A stretch of DNA of 64,000 nucleotides, taken from Cytophagaceae bacterium. Its GTDB lineage: Bacteria; Bacteroidota; Bacteroidia; Cytophagales; Cyclobacteriaceae. The notes under the pieces are model-generated. The model ran no database searches. It saw nothing but the letters and a program-made list of their open reading frames with translations, and had not been told where the DNA came from. The translations under genes were made by a program, and so were the position numbers. Shown piece after piece: positions 27,048-35,558 of the stretch. Numbering within the stretch: position 1 is the stretch's first letter; each line of letters starts with the position of its first letter. The stretch is from positions 3,321,234 to 3,385,233 of the forward strand of contig CP030886.1 of NCBI GenBank assembly GCA_006969745.1, read 5' to 3'.

Positions 27048-27195
27048 TGTAGAGTGGTGAAACTGGCAGACATGCCCTCCTCTCTCGGGGGTGGAGATAA
27101 GGGATAAATCCCGGTAGGTTCTCTCTCGGTCTTTGAATCGGGAGAGAGCTCCTGGGGCTAACTGCTCCGTGGAGGTTCGAATCCTCCCTCTACAG
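27048..27195 (+). tRNA. Atypical class II tRNA-like RNA, about 148 nt, predicted anticodon CUC, 79-nt variable region
   Basis: The ends fold as a tRNA: 7-bp acceptor TGTAGAG/CTCTACA (27048-27054 with 27188-27194, extendable by one pair), Leu-like D arm (AAACTGGCAGAC), and a perfect T arm GGAGG-TTCGAAT-CCTCC (27171-27187). The best anticodon arm is CCCTC-CTCTCTC-GGGGG (27075-27091), anticodon CTC at 27082-27084, which reads Glu GAG in a Leu/Ser-type body. Position 37 is T, where tRNAs nearly always have a purine. The variable region (27092-27170) holds hairpins at 27101-27112 and 27121-27148. CCA is not encoded. It has its own promoter and terminator. Decoding identity, or whether it decodes at all, is unknown. 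Confidence 0.6.
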
Positions 27196-27219
27196 CTTTG
27201 GGTTAATGTTGTTTATTTT

Positions 27220-27251
27220 AAGGTCTTGGTAGGGGTGCCAAGGCCTTTTTT
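27220..27251 (+). terminator. Rho-independent terminator after the tRNA-like gene
   Basis: Ten-base-pair stem AAGGTCTTGG/CCAAGGCCTT (27220-27229 with 27238-27247, one G-T pair), loop TAGGGGTG, then a run of six T. It sits 25 bases after the tRNA-like 3' end and makes the RNA a separate short transcript. Confidence 0.8.
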
Positions 27252-27321
27252 ATGGCCTAATTCTTTTACAGTAATTAGCATCCCTTATCTTTAAGAGCTT
27301 TAAAAAACAACACACCCGAAT

Positions 27322-29010
27322 ATGAAAAAACAACCTTGGCATGCTAGTTACCCTGAAGGTGTAAGCAAAGAAATTAATCCGGATAGTTATAGCTCGTTGC
27401 CGGAAATGGTTGATGAGCGAATTGAGAAGTATAGTGATCTTGTGGCTTTCGAGAATATGGGTAAGGAGATGACCTTTTCAGAGCTTGGTCAGGCAATAGA
27501 TCAGTTTGCATCGTACCTGCAAAATCATACAAACTTGAAAAAGGGCGATCGTGTGGCAATCCAAATGCCCAACCTGTTGCAATATCCTGTTGTTCTTTAT
27601 GGAATACTGAAGGCAGGGATGGTTGTGGTGAATACAAATCCCTTGTATACACCTAGTGAAATGCTACATCAATTCAACGATTCTGGAGCCAAGGCAGTAA
27701 TCATAGTTGAAAATTTTGCGGCCAATCTTGAAGAGATCTTAAAAGAGACACAAATCGAGACTGTCATCCTTACCAAAATAGGAGACATGATTGGCGGGTT
27801 GAAGGGTAGTATTGTCAACTTTGTGGTAAAGACCATAAAAAAAATGGTTCCTGCTTACAGTCTTCCAGAGGCAATCGCACTGAAAGATGCTTTGAAGCTC
27901 GGTGCAGAAAAAGCACCTAGCAAAGTAGATATTGAGAGCTCTGAGCTAGCCTTCTTGCAATATACTGGAGGTACAACTGGAGTTTCAAAAGGTGCCATGC
28001 TCACTCACAGAAATGTCGTGGCGAATATGGAGCAGGTTTGCGAATGGATGCTGCATGGAGGGCTTGAGGAGGAGAAGGAGATTTTTATTACGGCTTTACC
28101 GATGTATCACATCTTTGCTTTGACCTGCAATGCTTTGATGACTGTGCGAATTGGAGCAAGAAATGTGTTGGTTACAAACCCAAGGGATATGAAAGCCTTT
28201 CTCAAAGATATGGGAAGACATCAATGGTCAATTCTTACCGGCGTAAACACCCTATTCAATGGATTATTAAATCAACCGTCGTTTAAAGATCTTGATTTTT
28301 CAAAAGTGAAATTTTCGTTCGCCGGAGGAATGGCGCTTCAAAAGTTTGTTGCAGATAAATGGATGGAAGTTACAGGCACTCCTGTTTCAGAGGGTTATGG
28401 ACTGACGGAAACTTCGCCTGTTCTTACAGCTAATCCACTAAGAAAAGACGCAGAAACTGGTTTTATAGGCATGCCAATACCTAGTACCGAGGTGATTATT
28501 CTTGACGATGATGGCAAAGAAGTGAAGATTGGGGAAAGAGGAGAGCTATGTGCAAGAGGGCCACAAGTGTTTCAGGGATATTGGAACAGACCCGAAGAAA
28601 CCAAGAATTGTTTCCATGAAGATTGGTTTAAGACTGGAGATATTGCAGTAATGAACGAACAAGGCTTCTTTAAAATAGTTGACCGTAAGAAGGAGATGAT
28701 TTTGGTGTCAGGATTCAATGTCTATCCTAATGAAATAGAGGATTGCATTGCTTTGCATGAAAAAGTCCTGGAAGTGGGAGCGATTGGGGTGCCGGATAAA
28801 AAATCAACGGAAGCTGTAAAAGTTTACATTGTGAAATCTGATCCCAGTTTATCTGAGGAAGAAATAGCAGAACATTGCAAGGAAAACCTTACCGGGTATA
28901 AACGACCAAAGTACATTGCCTTTACAGATGAATTACCTAAGTCCAACGTTGGAAAAATTTTAAGAAGAATACTAAAAGAAAACGATTTAAAAACTAATAC
29001 CTACGACTAA
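27322..29010 (+). CDS. Long-chain fatty acid:CoA ligase (FadD-like)
   Basis: Activates fatty acids as acyl-CoA through an acyl-adenylate. The AMP-binding P-loop-like motif YTGGTTGVSKGAMLTH and the GYGLTETSP motif are intact, and the C-terminal lid contains PKSNVGKILRR with the catalytic lysine. The length of 562 residues fits FadD. It is followed 3 bases later by the DUF3078 gene, suggesting co-transcription. Chain-length preference is not predictable. Confidence 0.92.
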   Translation: MKKQPWHASYPEGVSKEINPDSYSSLPEMVDERIEKYSDLVAFENMGKEMTFSELGQAIDQFASYLQNHTNLKKGDRVAIQMPNLLQYPVVLYGILKAGMVVVNTNPLYTPSEMLHQFNDSGAKAVIIVENFAANLEEILKETQIETVILTKIGDMIGGLKGSIVNFVVKTIKKMVPAYSLPEAIALKDALKLGAEKAPSKVDIESSELAFLQYTGGTTGVSKGAMLTHRNVVANMEQVCEWMLHGGLEEEKEIFITALPMYHIFALTCNALMTVRIGARNVLVTNPRDMKAFLKDMGRHQWSILTGVNTLFNGLLNQPSFKDLDFSKVKFSFAGGMALQKFVADKWMEVTGTPVSEGYGLTETSPVLTANPLRKDAETGFIGMPIPSTEVIILDDDGKEVKIGERGELCARGPQVFQGYWNRPEETKNCFHEDWFKTGDIAVMNEQGFFKIVDRKKEMILVSGFNVYPNEIEDCIALHEKVLEVGAIGVPDKKSTEAVKVYIVKSDPSLSEEEIAEHCKENLTGYKRPKYIAFTDELPKSNVGKILRRILKENDLKTNTYD

Positions 29011-29013
29011 ACA

Positions 29014-29952
29014 ATGAAACTGAAATTTACCGCCTTATTACTTTTTTTAAGCTCAATAATTTTTGCACAAAATACTGCTCAAGACACTACATATTGGCGT
29101 ATCGGAGGCAACAGCTCCCTCACCTTCTCACAAGTATCCTTGACTAACTGGGCTGCCGGGGGTCAAAATTCCGTGGCAATAAATTCAAACTTCAGCATTT
29201 TCGCTAATCGTGTGAAAGGAAGAGGCAAATGGGAAAACTCTATGGATTTAGCTTATGGCTTGATTAAGCAAGGATCAGTGGGTTTTAGTAAGTCTGATGA
29301 CTTGATAAATTTGGTTTCTAAATATAGTTACAAGGTAAATAAGGATAATGGAAAGTGGTTTTACAGTGCTATAATGGACTTTAGAACCCAATTTTATGAA
29401 GGTTTTGATGAGGAAGATAATTTCATCTCCGATTTTATGGCTCCAGGCTACTTAACCATCGGTCTCGGTATCTCATATGATCCGAGCGAGCAATTGAGCT
29501 TTAGTTATAAGCCACTGACAGGAAAATTCACTTTTGTCCGAGATCAGGATTTAGCCAATGCTGGAGCATATGGCGTTGACCCAGCGGTTTTCGCAGCAGA
29601 TGGTGTAACAGTCATTACTCCAGGTAGCAAGAGTAGAGCAGAATTTGGTTCGTTCTTCCGAGCTAAATACAAAAACGACATTTTCGAAAGTAAGCTGGAA
29701 CTTTTCACAGGCTATACAGAGAACCAGGGAGAGATAGATGTTAACTGGCAAAATGCACTGGTTATGCAATTAACCAAAGTGATGTCAATGAATGTGTTTA
29801 CTCAACTAATCTATGACCAAGACATTGAGATTGGCGTAGACGACAATGACAATGGGACATTGGAAGAGGGCGAAATAAAGCCGCGTGTTCAATTCAAGAG
29901 TGTATTAGGAATTGGTCTCACCTACAAGTTTGGAAAACAAAAACCGCAATAA
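29014..29952 (+). CDS. DUF3078 outer-membrane beta-barrel protein
   Basis: A 312-residue exported protein with a signal peptide ending around IIFAQ. The DUF3078 signature is in WRIGGNSSLTFSQVSLTNWAAGG, and the repeated alternating strands with a C-terminal TYKFGKQ look like a barrel. Function is unknown in the family. It follows fadD by 3 bases and is terminated by a hairpin at 29965; a role in fatty-acid uptake would be speculation from this pairing. Confidence 0.8.
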   Translation: MKLKFTALLLFLSSIIFAQNTAQDTTYWRIGGNSSLTFSQVSLTNWAAGGQNSVAINSNFSIFANRVKGRGKWENSMDLAYGLIKQGSVGFSKSDDLINLVSKYSYKVNKDNGKWFYSAIMDFRTQFYEGFDEEDNFISDFMAPGYLTIGLGISYDPSEQLSFSYKPLTGKFTFVRDQDLANAGAYGVDPAVFAADGVTVITPGSKSRAEFGSFFRAKYKNDIFESKLELFTGYTENQGEIDVNWQNALVMQLTKVMSMNVFTQLIYDQDIEIGVDDNDNGTLEEGEIKPRVQFKSVLGIGLTYKFGKQKPQ

Positions 29953-29964
29953 TGAATTAACATG

Positions 29965-29989
29965 ATATCTGAGCGAATCAGATATTTTT
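29965..29989 (+). terminator. Rho-independent terminator after the fadD-DUF3078 pair
   Basis: Perfect stem ATATCTGA/TCAGATAT (29965-29972 with 29978-29985), loop GCGAA, followed by five T. Confidence 0.75.
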
Positions 29990-30040
29990 AAATTAACCTT
30001 GCTGCCTTAAATCAAAACTTAAGTTTTTAAATAGAATATT

Positions 30041-31027
30041 ATGCCAGAGTTTAATGTAGGGGACAATATGATTTACATATTCCCGATCCTTCTTCTTTTT
30101 ATGGTGATAGAGTACAAAGTTGCTAAGCACGATTATGAATTGAAAGATTCTTTAGCGGGATTTGGAATCGCTCTTGGAGCTGCATTCATTTCGTTCTTCA
30201 CCAAGGCATTTACGGTGGCAGTCATCTTTCAGGGTATTTTTAATTTCTTTGAACCTCTAAGGGCTGAGTATTTGGGATACACCACAATTGGTTGGGCCTG
30301 GTGGGCCTGGGTACTTGCAATCATAGCAGACGATTTCAATTTCTACTGGCACCACAGATGGAGTCATACAGTTAGATTGCTATGGGCGGCTCACGTGCCG
30401 CATCATTCGTCAAAAAATTACAACCTGGCGGTAAGTATTAGAAATGGATGGTTTATTACATTTTATAAGCCAATATTCTGGTTGTGGATGGCAGTTATCG
30501 GTTTCGAGCCGATTATGATAGGATCGGCATTAATTATCAATGCTACTTATCAATATTTCCTGCACACCAAATTGGTAGGGTCTTTAGGTTTCTTTGGTAA
30601 AATCTTCAATAATCCTCACGTACATGCTGTGCATCACTCTAGCAATATTGAATACCTTGATAAGAATCATGGTGGGATATTGCTGATTTGGGATCACATA
30701 TTCGGTACATGGCAGAATACCATAAAAGGAGTGAAGCCGCATTATGGTATTTTGAAAAGCCCTGATACATACAATCCTATAAAGCTCAATACGCACATTT
30801 TTGTTGATATTTTCAACGATGTAAAAAAAGCAAAGAGCTTTAAGGAAGCATTTATGTACATTTTCGGCCCTCCGGGATGGAGTCCGGATAATAGTTCGCT
30901 TACTGCTAAGCAAATTCAGGAACTATTCTATGCGGGAAAGATTTCTGCTGACGCCCAATTTGAAGGTGTTGCAATAAACGAAACGAATGAGGCCAATGAA
31001 GCTAAAGCTGCTGAAAAAGCTGCTTAA
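30041..31027 (+). CDS. Fatty acid hydroxylase/sterol desaturase superfamily membrane enzyme
   Basis: A 328-residue di-iron membrane oxygenase of the fatty acid hydroxylase superfamily. Three histidine boxes are visible: HHRWSH, HVPHHSSKNYN and HAVHHSSN, with about five hydrophobic segments around them. The C-terminal 30 residues are rich in A, N and E. Substrate (fatty acid, sterol-like lipid or carotenoid) cannot be told. It converges with, and overlaps by four bases, the mscS gene. Confidence 0.85.
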   Translation: MPEFNVGDNMIYIFPILLLFMVIEYKVAKHDYELKDSLAGFGIALGAAFISFFTKAFTVAVIFQGIFNFFEPLRAEYLGYTTIGWAWWAWVLAIIADDFNFYWHHRWSHTVRLLWAAHVPHHSSKNYNLAVSIRNGWFITFYKPIFWLWMAVIGFEPIMIGSALIINATYQYFLHTKLVGSLGFFGKIFNNPHVHAVHHSSNIEYLDKNHGGILLIWDHIFGTWQNTIKGVKPHYGILKSPDTYNPIKLNTHIFVDIFNDVKKAKSFKEAFMYIFGPPGWSPDNSSLTAKQIQELFYAGKISADAQFEGVAINETNEANEAKAAEKAA

Positions 31028-31911
31028 GATTCTGGTTGAGATTTGATGTGCACATCACGCTGAGGGAATGGAATTTCTATTCCCTTTTCTTTGAATTTTT
31101 CAAAAATAGAAAAGTAAAGTTCAGTCTTTAATCTTCTTGGTTTATCCGTATGCGTAGATGTCCAAATTGCAAGTGTGAAGTTTAGCGAGCTATCCCCGAA
31201 TTCATCAAAAAACACATGAGGCAGGGGATGCTTTAAAACGTGTTCGTTTTCCTCTGCAACTTTCATCAAAACTTTTCTCACTTCCTCAGGATCTTCCTTA
31301 TAACTCACACCCACAGGTATATCAAATCGAATGTTGCGATCGTTGTGACTCCAGTTGATCACACGAGACGAGATAAATTCTGAGTTTGGAACAATTATAG
31401 AAACGTTTTCATTGGTCAGTATTGTGGTTGCTCTGACGGAGATATTAATTACATCACCTTCTGTATCTCCAACTACAATTCTGTCTCCCACTTTTATCGG
31501 CTTTTCGAAAAGGATGATAATACCCGAAATGAAATTGTCTGTAATGTTTTGAAGACCAAAACCAATACCAACACCCAATGCCCCAGCCAATAAGCTTAGA
31601 GAGCTCATATCTATTCCGGCACTTTGAATAATGAAAATGGACCCGATGAACATGATCATCACTCGAGTGATAAGACCAATAGAGTTGCGTGCTCCTTTTT
31701 CCATATTGGCTTTCACCAATATTTTATTCACGAGCAAGTTTCTAAATCGCTTGGCAAGAAAGGTTAAAATGACAAAGCTGATCAGGAAATAGAGAATCGT
31801 GCCCAATGTGATTTTGCTCTCACCCAGATTGAAGAGATTGGTCGTGAATATCTCACCGACCTTAGTAAGGAAGTCAATGATCTTATCCCAAATGGTTTGT
31901 ACTGTCTCCAT
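31024..31911 (-). CDS. MscS-family mechanosensitive ion channel
   Basis: Small-conductance mechanosensitive channel of 295 residues in the inner membrane. There are three N-terminal membrane helices (about 28-50, 70-95, 100-125), the pore-lining glycine/alanine-rich helix SLLAGALGVGIGFGLQNITDN and the MscS beta domain (GDRIVVGDTEGDV). It protects against osmotic downshock. It is a single gene. Confidence 0.92.
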   Translation of the reverse strand: METVQTIWDKIIDFLTKVGEIFTTNLFNLGESKITLGTILYFLISFVILTFLAKRFRNLLVNKILVKANMEKGARNSIGLITRVMIMFIGSIFIIQSAGIDMSSLSLLAGALGVGIGFGLQNITDNFISGIIILFEKPIKVGDRIVVGDTEGDVINISVRATTILTNENVSIIVPNSEFISSRVINWSHNDRNIRFDIPVGVSYKEDPEEVRKVLMKVAEENEHVLKHPLPHVFFDEFGDSSLNFTLAIWTSTHTDKPRRLKTELYFSIFEKFKEKGIEIPFPQRDVHIKSQPES

Positions 31912-31970
31912 TCAAAAATGTTATGATGGTAAACCTAGCTCAGAACTTTGAGAAAATGAATTTGTTGAAT

Positions 31971-34079
31971 TTAGAACTTAATTCTCAACATTGCCTTTAA
32001 TTCTGATGCCGTATCACCGAAAGTAGCATCCAAGGATGACCCAATCAGATTGGTCACCCCTACAGCTCCTGGGAATGTGGTTTGGGCATATCGCAACCAG
32101 ATGGAGACATTTTTTATAGGATCGTAACGCACCATTACATAACTCCTCGTTCCTGTTCCAAAATAGGGCGGAATCGAGAAGGCATATAGGACATCACTTT
32201 CATAGACATACTGTGCATTGGCAAAATTATCCGTATCAAAAAGTGCCATACGGGTATTAAATTTCAATCGCCAGACATTGAAATTCACATCTTGAACAAT
32301 GGCAAAACCTTTTGTGAATACTCCATTTTCGTCCTGAGTACTGCTTTGAACTTTGGTCTTCAACTTAAGCCATGGACGTAGCTCATAGTCTATATTGAAT
32401 ATATAGTTGCGCTTTATTTGGTCTGCAAGAATGTTAAGATTTTCATCCGCAACTGTTACCTGCCTGTTTTGCTGACGCGCTTGCACATACATGGATATTT
32501 GTCGAGTAGGGAAGTGTGAATACCTCACAAGCCATTCCTGTCCAACCGATGGTGCTTCCGTACGGAATTTAAGCCATGGAAATTTGAAGCGATCGTAGTA
32601 GGCATTTAGTTTGTGCCTTCTATTTGGCTTGACTGAAATACCCCAATAGGTACCTTGTTCATTAATATTTCGTGAATTCTCAGAAAAGGCATTTCCATAA
32701 AATGAATGAAAATCTCTATCATAGTTTCTAAGCACCATTGCCATATCAACCGTTCGGGATAAACTAGTTACTAATCCACCAACCGCACCTATTCCACCAC
32801 TTTTTGACCTGGCTGCTTCTGCGAAAAAGGTAAAATTTTGCCAGGTATAATGGCCGTATGCAGATGTGATATAGTTGTGGTCACCTTTAAATTCAAACTG
32901 ATTATAGTTGTTAGGTCTTCGCTGAATTGGCTTGCTATACTGGCTGTTGAGCCCGGAGATGCCAACCGTGAATCTTCGGTGAGGTGAGTATTGTAGCACT
33001 GCACCTATTGATTGTTCCTCGATTTGGTCTTTGTTAGCTAATTCTTGAGGTGTTCGATGAAATCCCGTGTTTTGAATAGAATTAACGAATTCCTCAAAAT
33101 CAGAAAAGGTGGTATCCGTTTGGATATTCCCGTCTTGTTTTAGGTTGGAATAGAAGAGGGTCAACTCCAGATCTCCTTGTTTTTTGGTAATTCCCGCACC
33201 TCGAAAAAAGCCAGCTTCAAGCACTGATGTATAAGGGCGTAAACCCAGGCTGTTTCGTTTGGTTGTATTTACGGTTTCCGCTCCTTTACCAGCGTTGAAC
33301 CCTGCACCATAAACTATGCCCTGACCTACTTGCATTTGGAAATCACCAAGCATGATTTTCTCGAAACCAAATTTGTTTTCGAGCATCAAGTGATAGGAGT
33401 AAAAATCAAATCCTTTCCTGCCGTCTTCGAAAGAAAATTGTTCACCATTATCTTTCTCAAATGTGAATCCGAGACTAAAATCATTGCGATGGCTCGTTCG
33501 AAATCTTCCATATATTTTATATGGTGATCCCTGATACCTGGTTGGTGCAGTTGTTAGCGTATCTACTACATTATCATCCATATCGCGGATGAATGTTGTA
33601 TCTAATGGAAGCGCCTCAGTGTAACCAATCTGTTTTTCCAATCGCCTGGAAAATCGGAGCAGAAAGTAATTATTTTCTTCTTCTATTATGCGTTTTAATA
33701 GTGGTCGTGTGTCTGTCAATGATTCTTCGACAGTTACAAATGGTAGAAGCAATCGGATGGTCTCCAAATCTATTTCAGGGATAGCCTGTAGTTCGTTTAT
33801 GGATAAAAAATTTCCAAAACGATCCCTGTAGTTGAAGAAGTTTGAAAGCTGAGCCGGATTGAGTACATACAGTGATGCCAGTTCCTCCGGATTTACTGTG
33901 TTTAGGTTAAGCTTGTTGGTATAATAAAGAAGTAATGATTCGTAGATATCTTCATATGAAACGTCTTCATCCTGGACCTGAAAGAGACGTTCAGCAAAAT
34001 CCTCAAGATTAATCTCTTCATTTTGCGCCAGCGCGAAAAAGCCTGATGTAAGGAACACTATGGCGAACCATTTTCTCAT
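31971..34079 (-). CDS. Outer-membrane protein with N-terminal ComEA-like helix-hairpin-helix repeats
   Basis: A 702-residue exported protein. After a signal peptide (ends near FFALAQ), residues about 50-115 form two or more helix-hairpin-helix motifs (LNLNTVNPEELASLYVL and SINELQAIPEIDLETIRLL), the fold of periplasmic DNA-binding ComEA. The remaining 550 residues alternate as beta strands and end in a terminal phenylalanine (MLRIKF), the usual last-strand signal of outer-membrane barrels. Its ATG overlaps the stop of the PorV-like gene ahead of it. Function is unknown; a nucleic-acid or protein-binding role for the HhH part is inference. Confidence 0.75.
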   Translation of the reverse strand: MRKWFAIVFLTSGFFALAQNEEINLEDFAERLFQVQDEDVSYEDIYESLLLYYTNKLNLNTVNPEELASLYVLNPAQLSNFFNYRDRFGNFLSINELQAIPEIDLETIRLLLPFVTVEESLTDTRPLLKRIIEEENNYFLLRFSRRLEKQIGYTEALPLDTTFIRDMDDNVVDTLTTAPTRYQGSPYKIYGRFRTSHRNDFSLGFTFEKDNGEQFSFEDGRKGFDFYSYHLMLENKFGFEKIMLGDFQMQVGQGIVYGAGFNAGKGAETVNTTKRNSLGLRPYTSVLEAGFFRGAGITKKQGDLELTLFYSNLKQDGNIQTDTTFSDFEEFVNSIQNTGFHRTPQELANKDQIEEQSIGAVLQYSPHRRFTVGISGLNSQYSKPIQRRPNNYNQFEFKGDHNYITSAYGHYTWQNFTFFAEAARSKSGGIGAVGGLVTSLSRTVDMAMVLRNYDRDFHSFYGNAFSENSRNINEQGTYWGISVKPNRRHKLNAYYDRFKFPWLKFRTEAPSVGQEWLVRYSHFPTRQISMYVQARQQNRQVTVADENLNILADQIKRNYIFNIDYELRPWLKLKTKVQSSTQDENGVFTKGFAIVQDVNFNVWRLKFNTRMALFDTDNFANAQYVYESDVLYAFSIPPYFGTGTRSYVMVRYDPIKNVSIWLRYAQTTFPGAVGVTNLIGSSLDATFGDTASELKAMLRIKF

Positions 34080-34885
34080 TTTTTAAATGAATAGGCAACT
34101 GACAATTCATGTATACTACCCAGCTTGGAGTCGTTGGAAAAGCCATAGTCAAACTTCAGATTTTTTGGATGAAACCCAAGTCCAAAGGCTCCTAGAAACG
34201 GCTGTGTACTGATGCCTGTGCGTACGTAGACCTTCTCCACAATCCTATATTCTATTCCTGCTTTGAAAATTTCATCAAAATCAAGGTCTTTCTCCACTTC
34301 CATGTTAAGCATAAGTTCGTCGGTTGGACGATATGAAAATCCACCTTTCATTACCGTAGGAATGCGCTCTCCCGTCTCAGAATCAAATTTGGCCTGGTTG
34401 AGATTGAAAATGTGCGCTCCAAAACGGAGTTGTGGGGATATCTCAGCAATTCCCCCAAACTGGAAGGCTAGCGCCCTACTCGTACCAACCGTAGATACGT
34501 TGTATTGAAGTAGGTCTACTCCTAATGAGAGGCTCACCATTTGAATTTTATTACCTACAGCCAGGTGTACACGCTGTTCACTATAGATATCATCCCCAAA
34601 CTTGTAGAATCCAACACCGGCATTTCCTATATCTGTGGTGTAAATAGCTCCGGCCCCAATCACCTGAAATTGGCTTACTCCGTAGCGGTTTTGGTAGGAA
34701 GCAAACGCAGCATGATCTTCGACTCGTCCAAGTCCTCCAATGTTATTGAATAAACTATACTCATCATCGAGCGTTAATGAGGCGCCTGCCATCCCGGCAC
34801 TTCTTCCACCAAGATTAAAAGCACCCACTTGTGCGAAGGAAGAAAATGTTGAAATTGTTAGTAGCAGCAGCAGGAAGCGATTCAT
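34076..34885 (-). CDS. PorV/PorQ-like outer-membrane beta-barrel protein
   Basis: A 269-residue protein with a signal peptide and the PorV/PorQ-type N-terminal barrel signature GGRSAGMAGASLTL followed by a FNNIGGLG block. Family members act with type IX secretion at the outer membrane; here it may instead serve the HhH barrel protein, because the two genes overlap by four bases (ATGA). No other T9SS component is adjacent. Confidence 0.75.
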   Translation of the reverse strand: MNRFLLLLLTISTFSSFAQVGAFNLGGRSAGMAGASLTLDDEYSLFNNIGGLGRVEDHAAFASYQNRYGVSQFQVIGAGAIYTTDIGNAGVGFYKFGDDIYSEQRVHLAVGNKIQMVSLSLGVDLLQYNVSTVGTSRALAFQFGGIAEISPQLRFGAHIFNLNQAKFDSETGERIPTVMKGGFSYRPTDELMLNMEVEKDLDFDEIFKAGIEYRIVEKVYVRTGISTQPFLGAFGLGFHPKNLKFDYGFSNDSKLGSIHELSVAYSFKK

Positions 34886-34940
34886 AGTTGCAAAGTATGC
34901 ATTTGGCAGCTTTAATTCAATAATCGTAAATTAAGAAGCG

Positions 34941-35558
34941 ATGAAAACTTTATCTATCATCATTCTTGGACTATTTGTGCATAAACTGTCTGCTCAGCAA
35001 GCAGATACACTTTATTATGAAGATGGTTCGGTAATGGCTTTTGGCTTAAAAACGACAACTGAAAAATCAGGCATTTGGACTTTTTACTACCCAAATGGGC
35101 AATTAAACAGCCTACTGACATACGATAGAGATCAGTTGGATGGATATCAAAAGTATTACTCGTTTGATGGGAAGCTCATTGCCCTGGAATATTATGAAAA
35201 TGATTTGATGCAGGATTCGGCCATTTACTATTATCCCTCCGGTCAAATAGAAAAGCATGGAGTCTACATCGATGGACTATATCAAGGTGAATGGAAATTT
35301 TATTATGAAAATGGCAAGGTAAAACGGTCAGGTTTTTATGATGAAGGATTACCAAATGGTCAATGGTCATTCTTTTTTGAGAATGGTGAGCTAAATCAGA
35401 CAGGGGTTTTGAAGCAAGGATTAGAAAGTGGTCTGTGGAAGTATTATGATGAAGATGGAGATCAACTCTATGAAGGCAATTGGGAAAATGGGAAGGAAGT
35501 AGGGCAGTGGTACTATTTTAAAAAAGGAAAGAAGAAGTCCTGGAAAAACTACGACTAG
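34941..35558 (+). CDS. Secreted MORN/YwqK-repeat protein
   Basis: A 205-residue exported protein with an N-terminal signal peptide and about seven repeats of the toxin-antitoxin YwqK/MORN type (pattern YYPNGQLN, YYENGKVKRSG, FFENGELNQTG, GNWENGKEVGQW). Such repeats usually mediate protein contacts; the family name does not imply a toxin-antitoxin role here because no toxin gene is nearby. It converges with the Omp85 gene, overlapping by four bases. Confidence 0.8.
   Translation: MKTLSIIILGLFVHKLSAQQADTLYYEDGSVMAFGLKTTTEKSGIWTFYYPNGQLNSLLTYDRDQLDGYQKYYSFDGKLIALEYYENDLMQDSAIYYYPSGQIEKHGVYIDGLYQGEWKFYYENGKVKRSGFYDEGLPNGQWSFFFENGELNQTGVLKQGLESGLWKYYDEDGDQLYEGNWENGKEVGQWYYFKKGKKKSWKNYD

Noticed and set aside
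27048..27195. Selenocysteine tRNA, tmRNA or group I intron-containing tRNA
   Set aside because: There is no UCA anticodon, no long D stem as in tRNA-Sec, the length is far below a tmRNA, and the insertion (about 60-70 bases) is too short for a group I intron, which is also usually in the anticodon loop.
34941..35558. Toxin-antitoxin system suggested by YwqK-type repeats
   Set aside because: The repeat name comes from a family label; no toxin gene is adjacent and the protein is exported.
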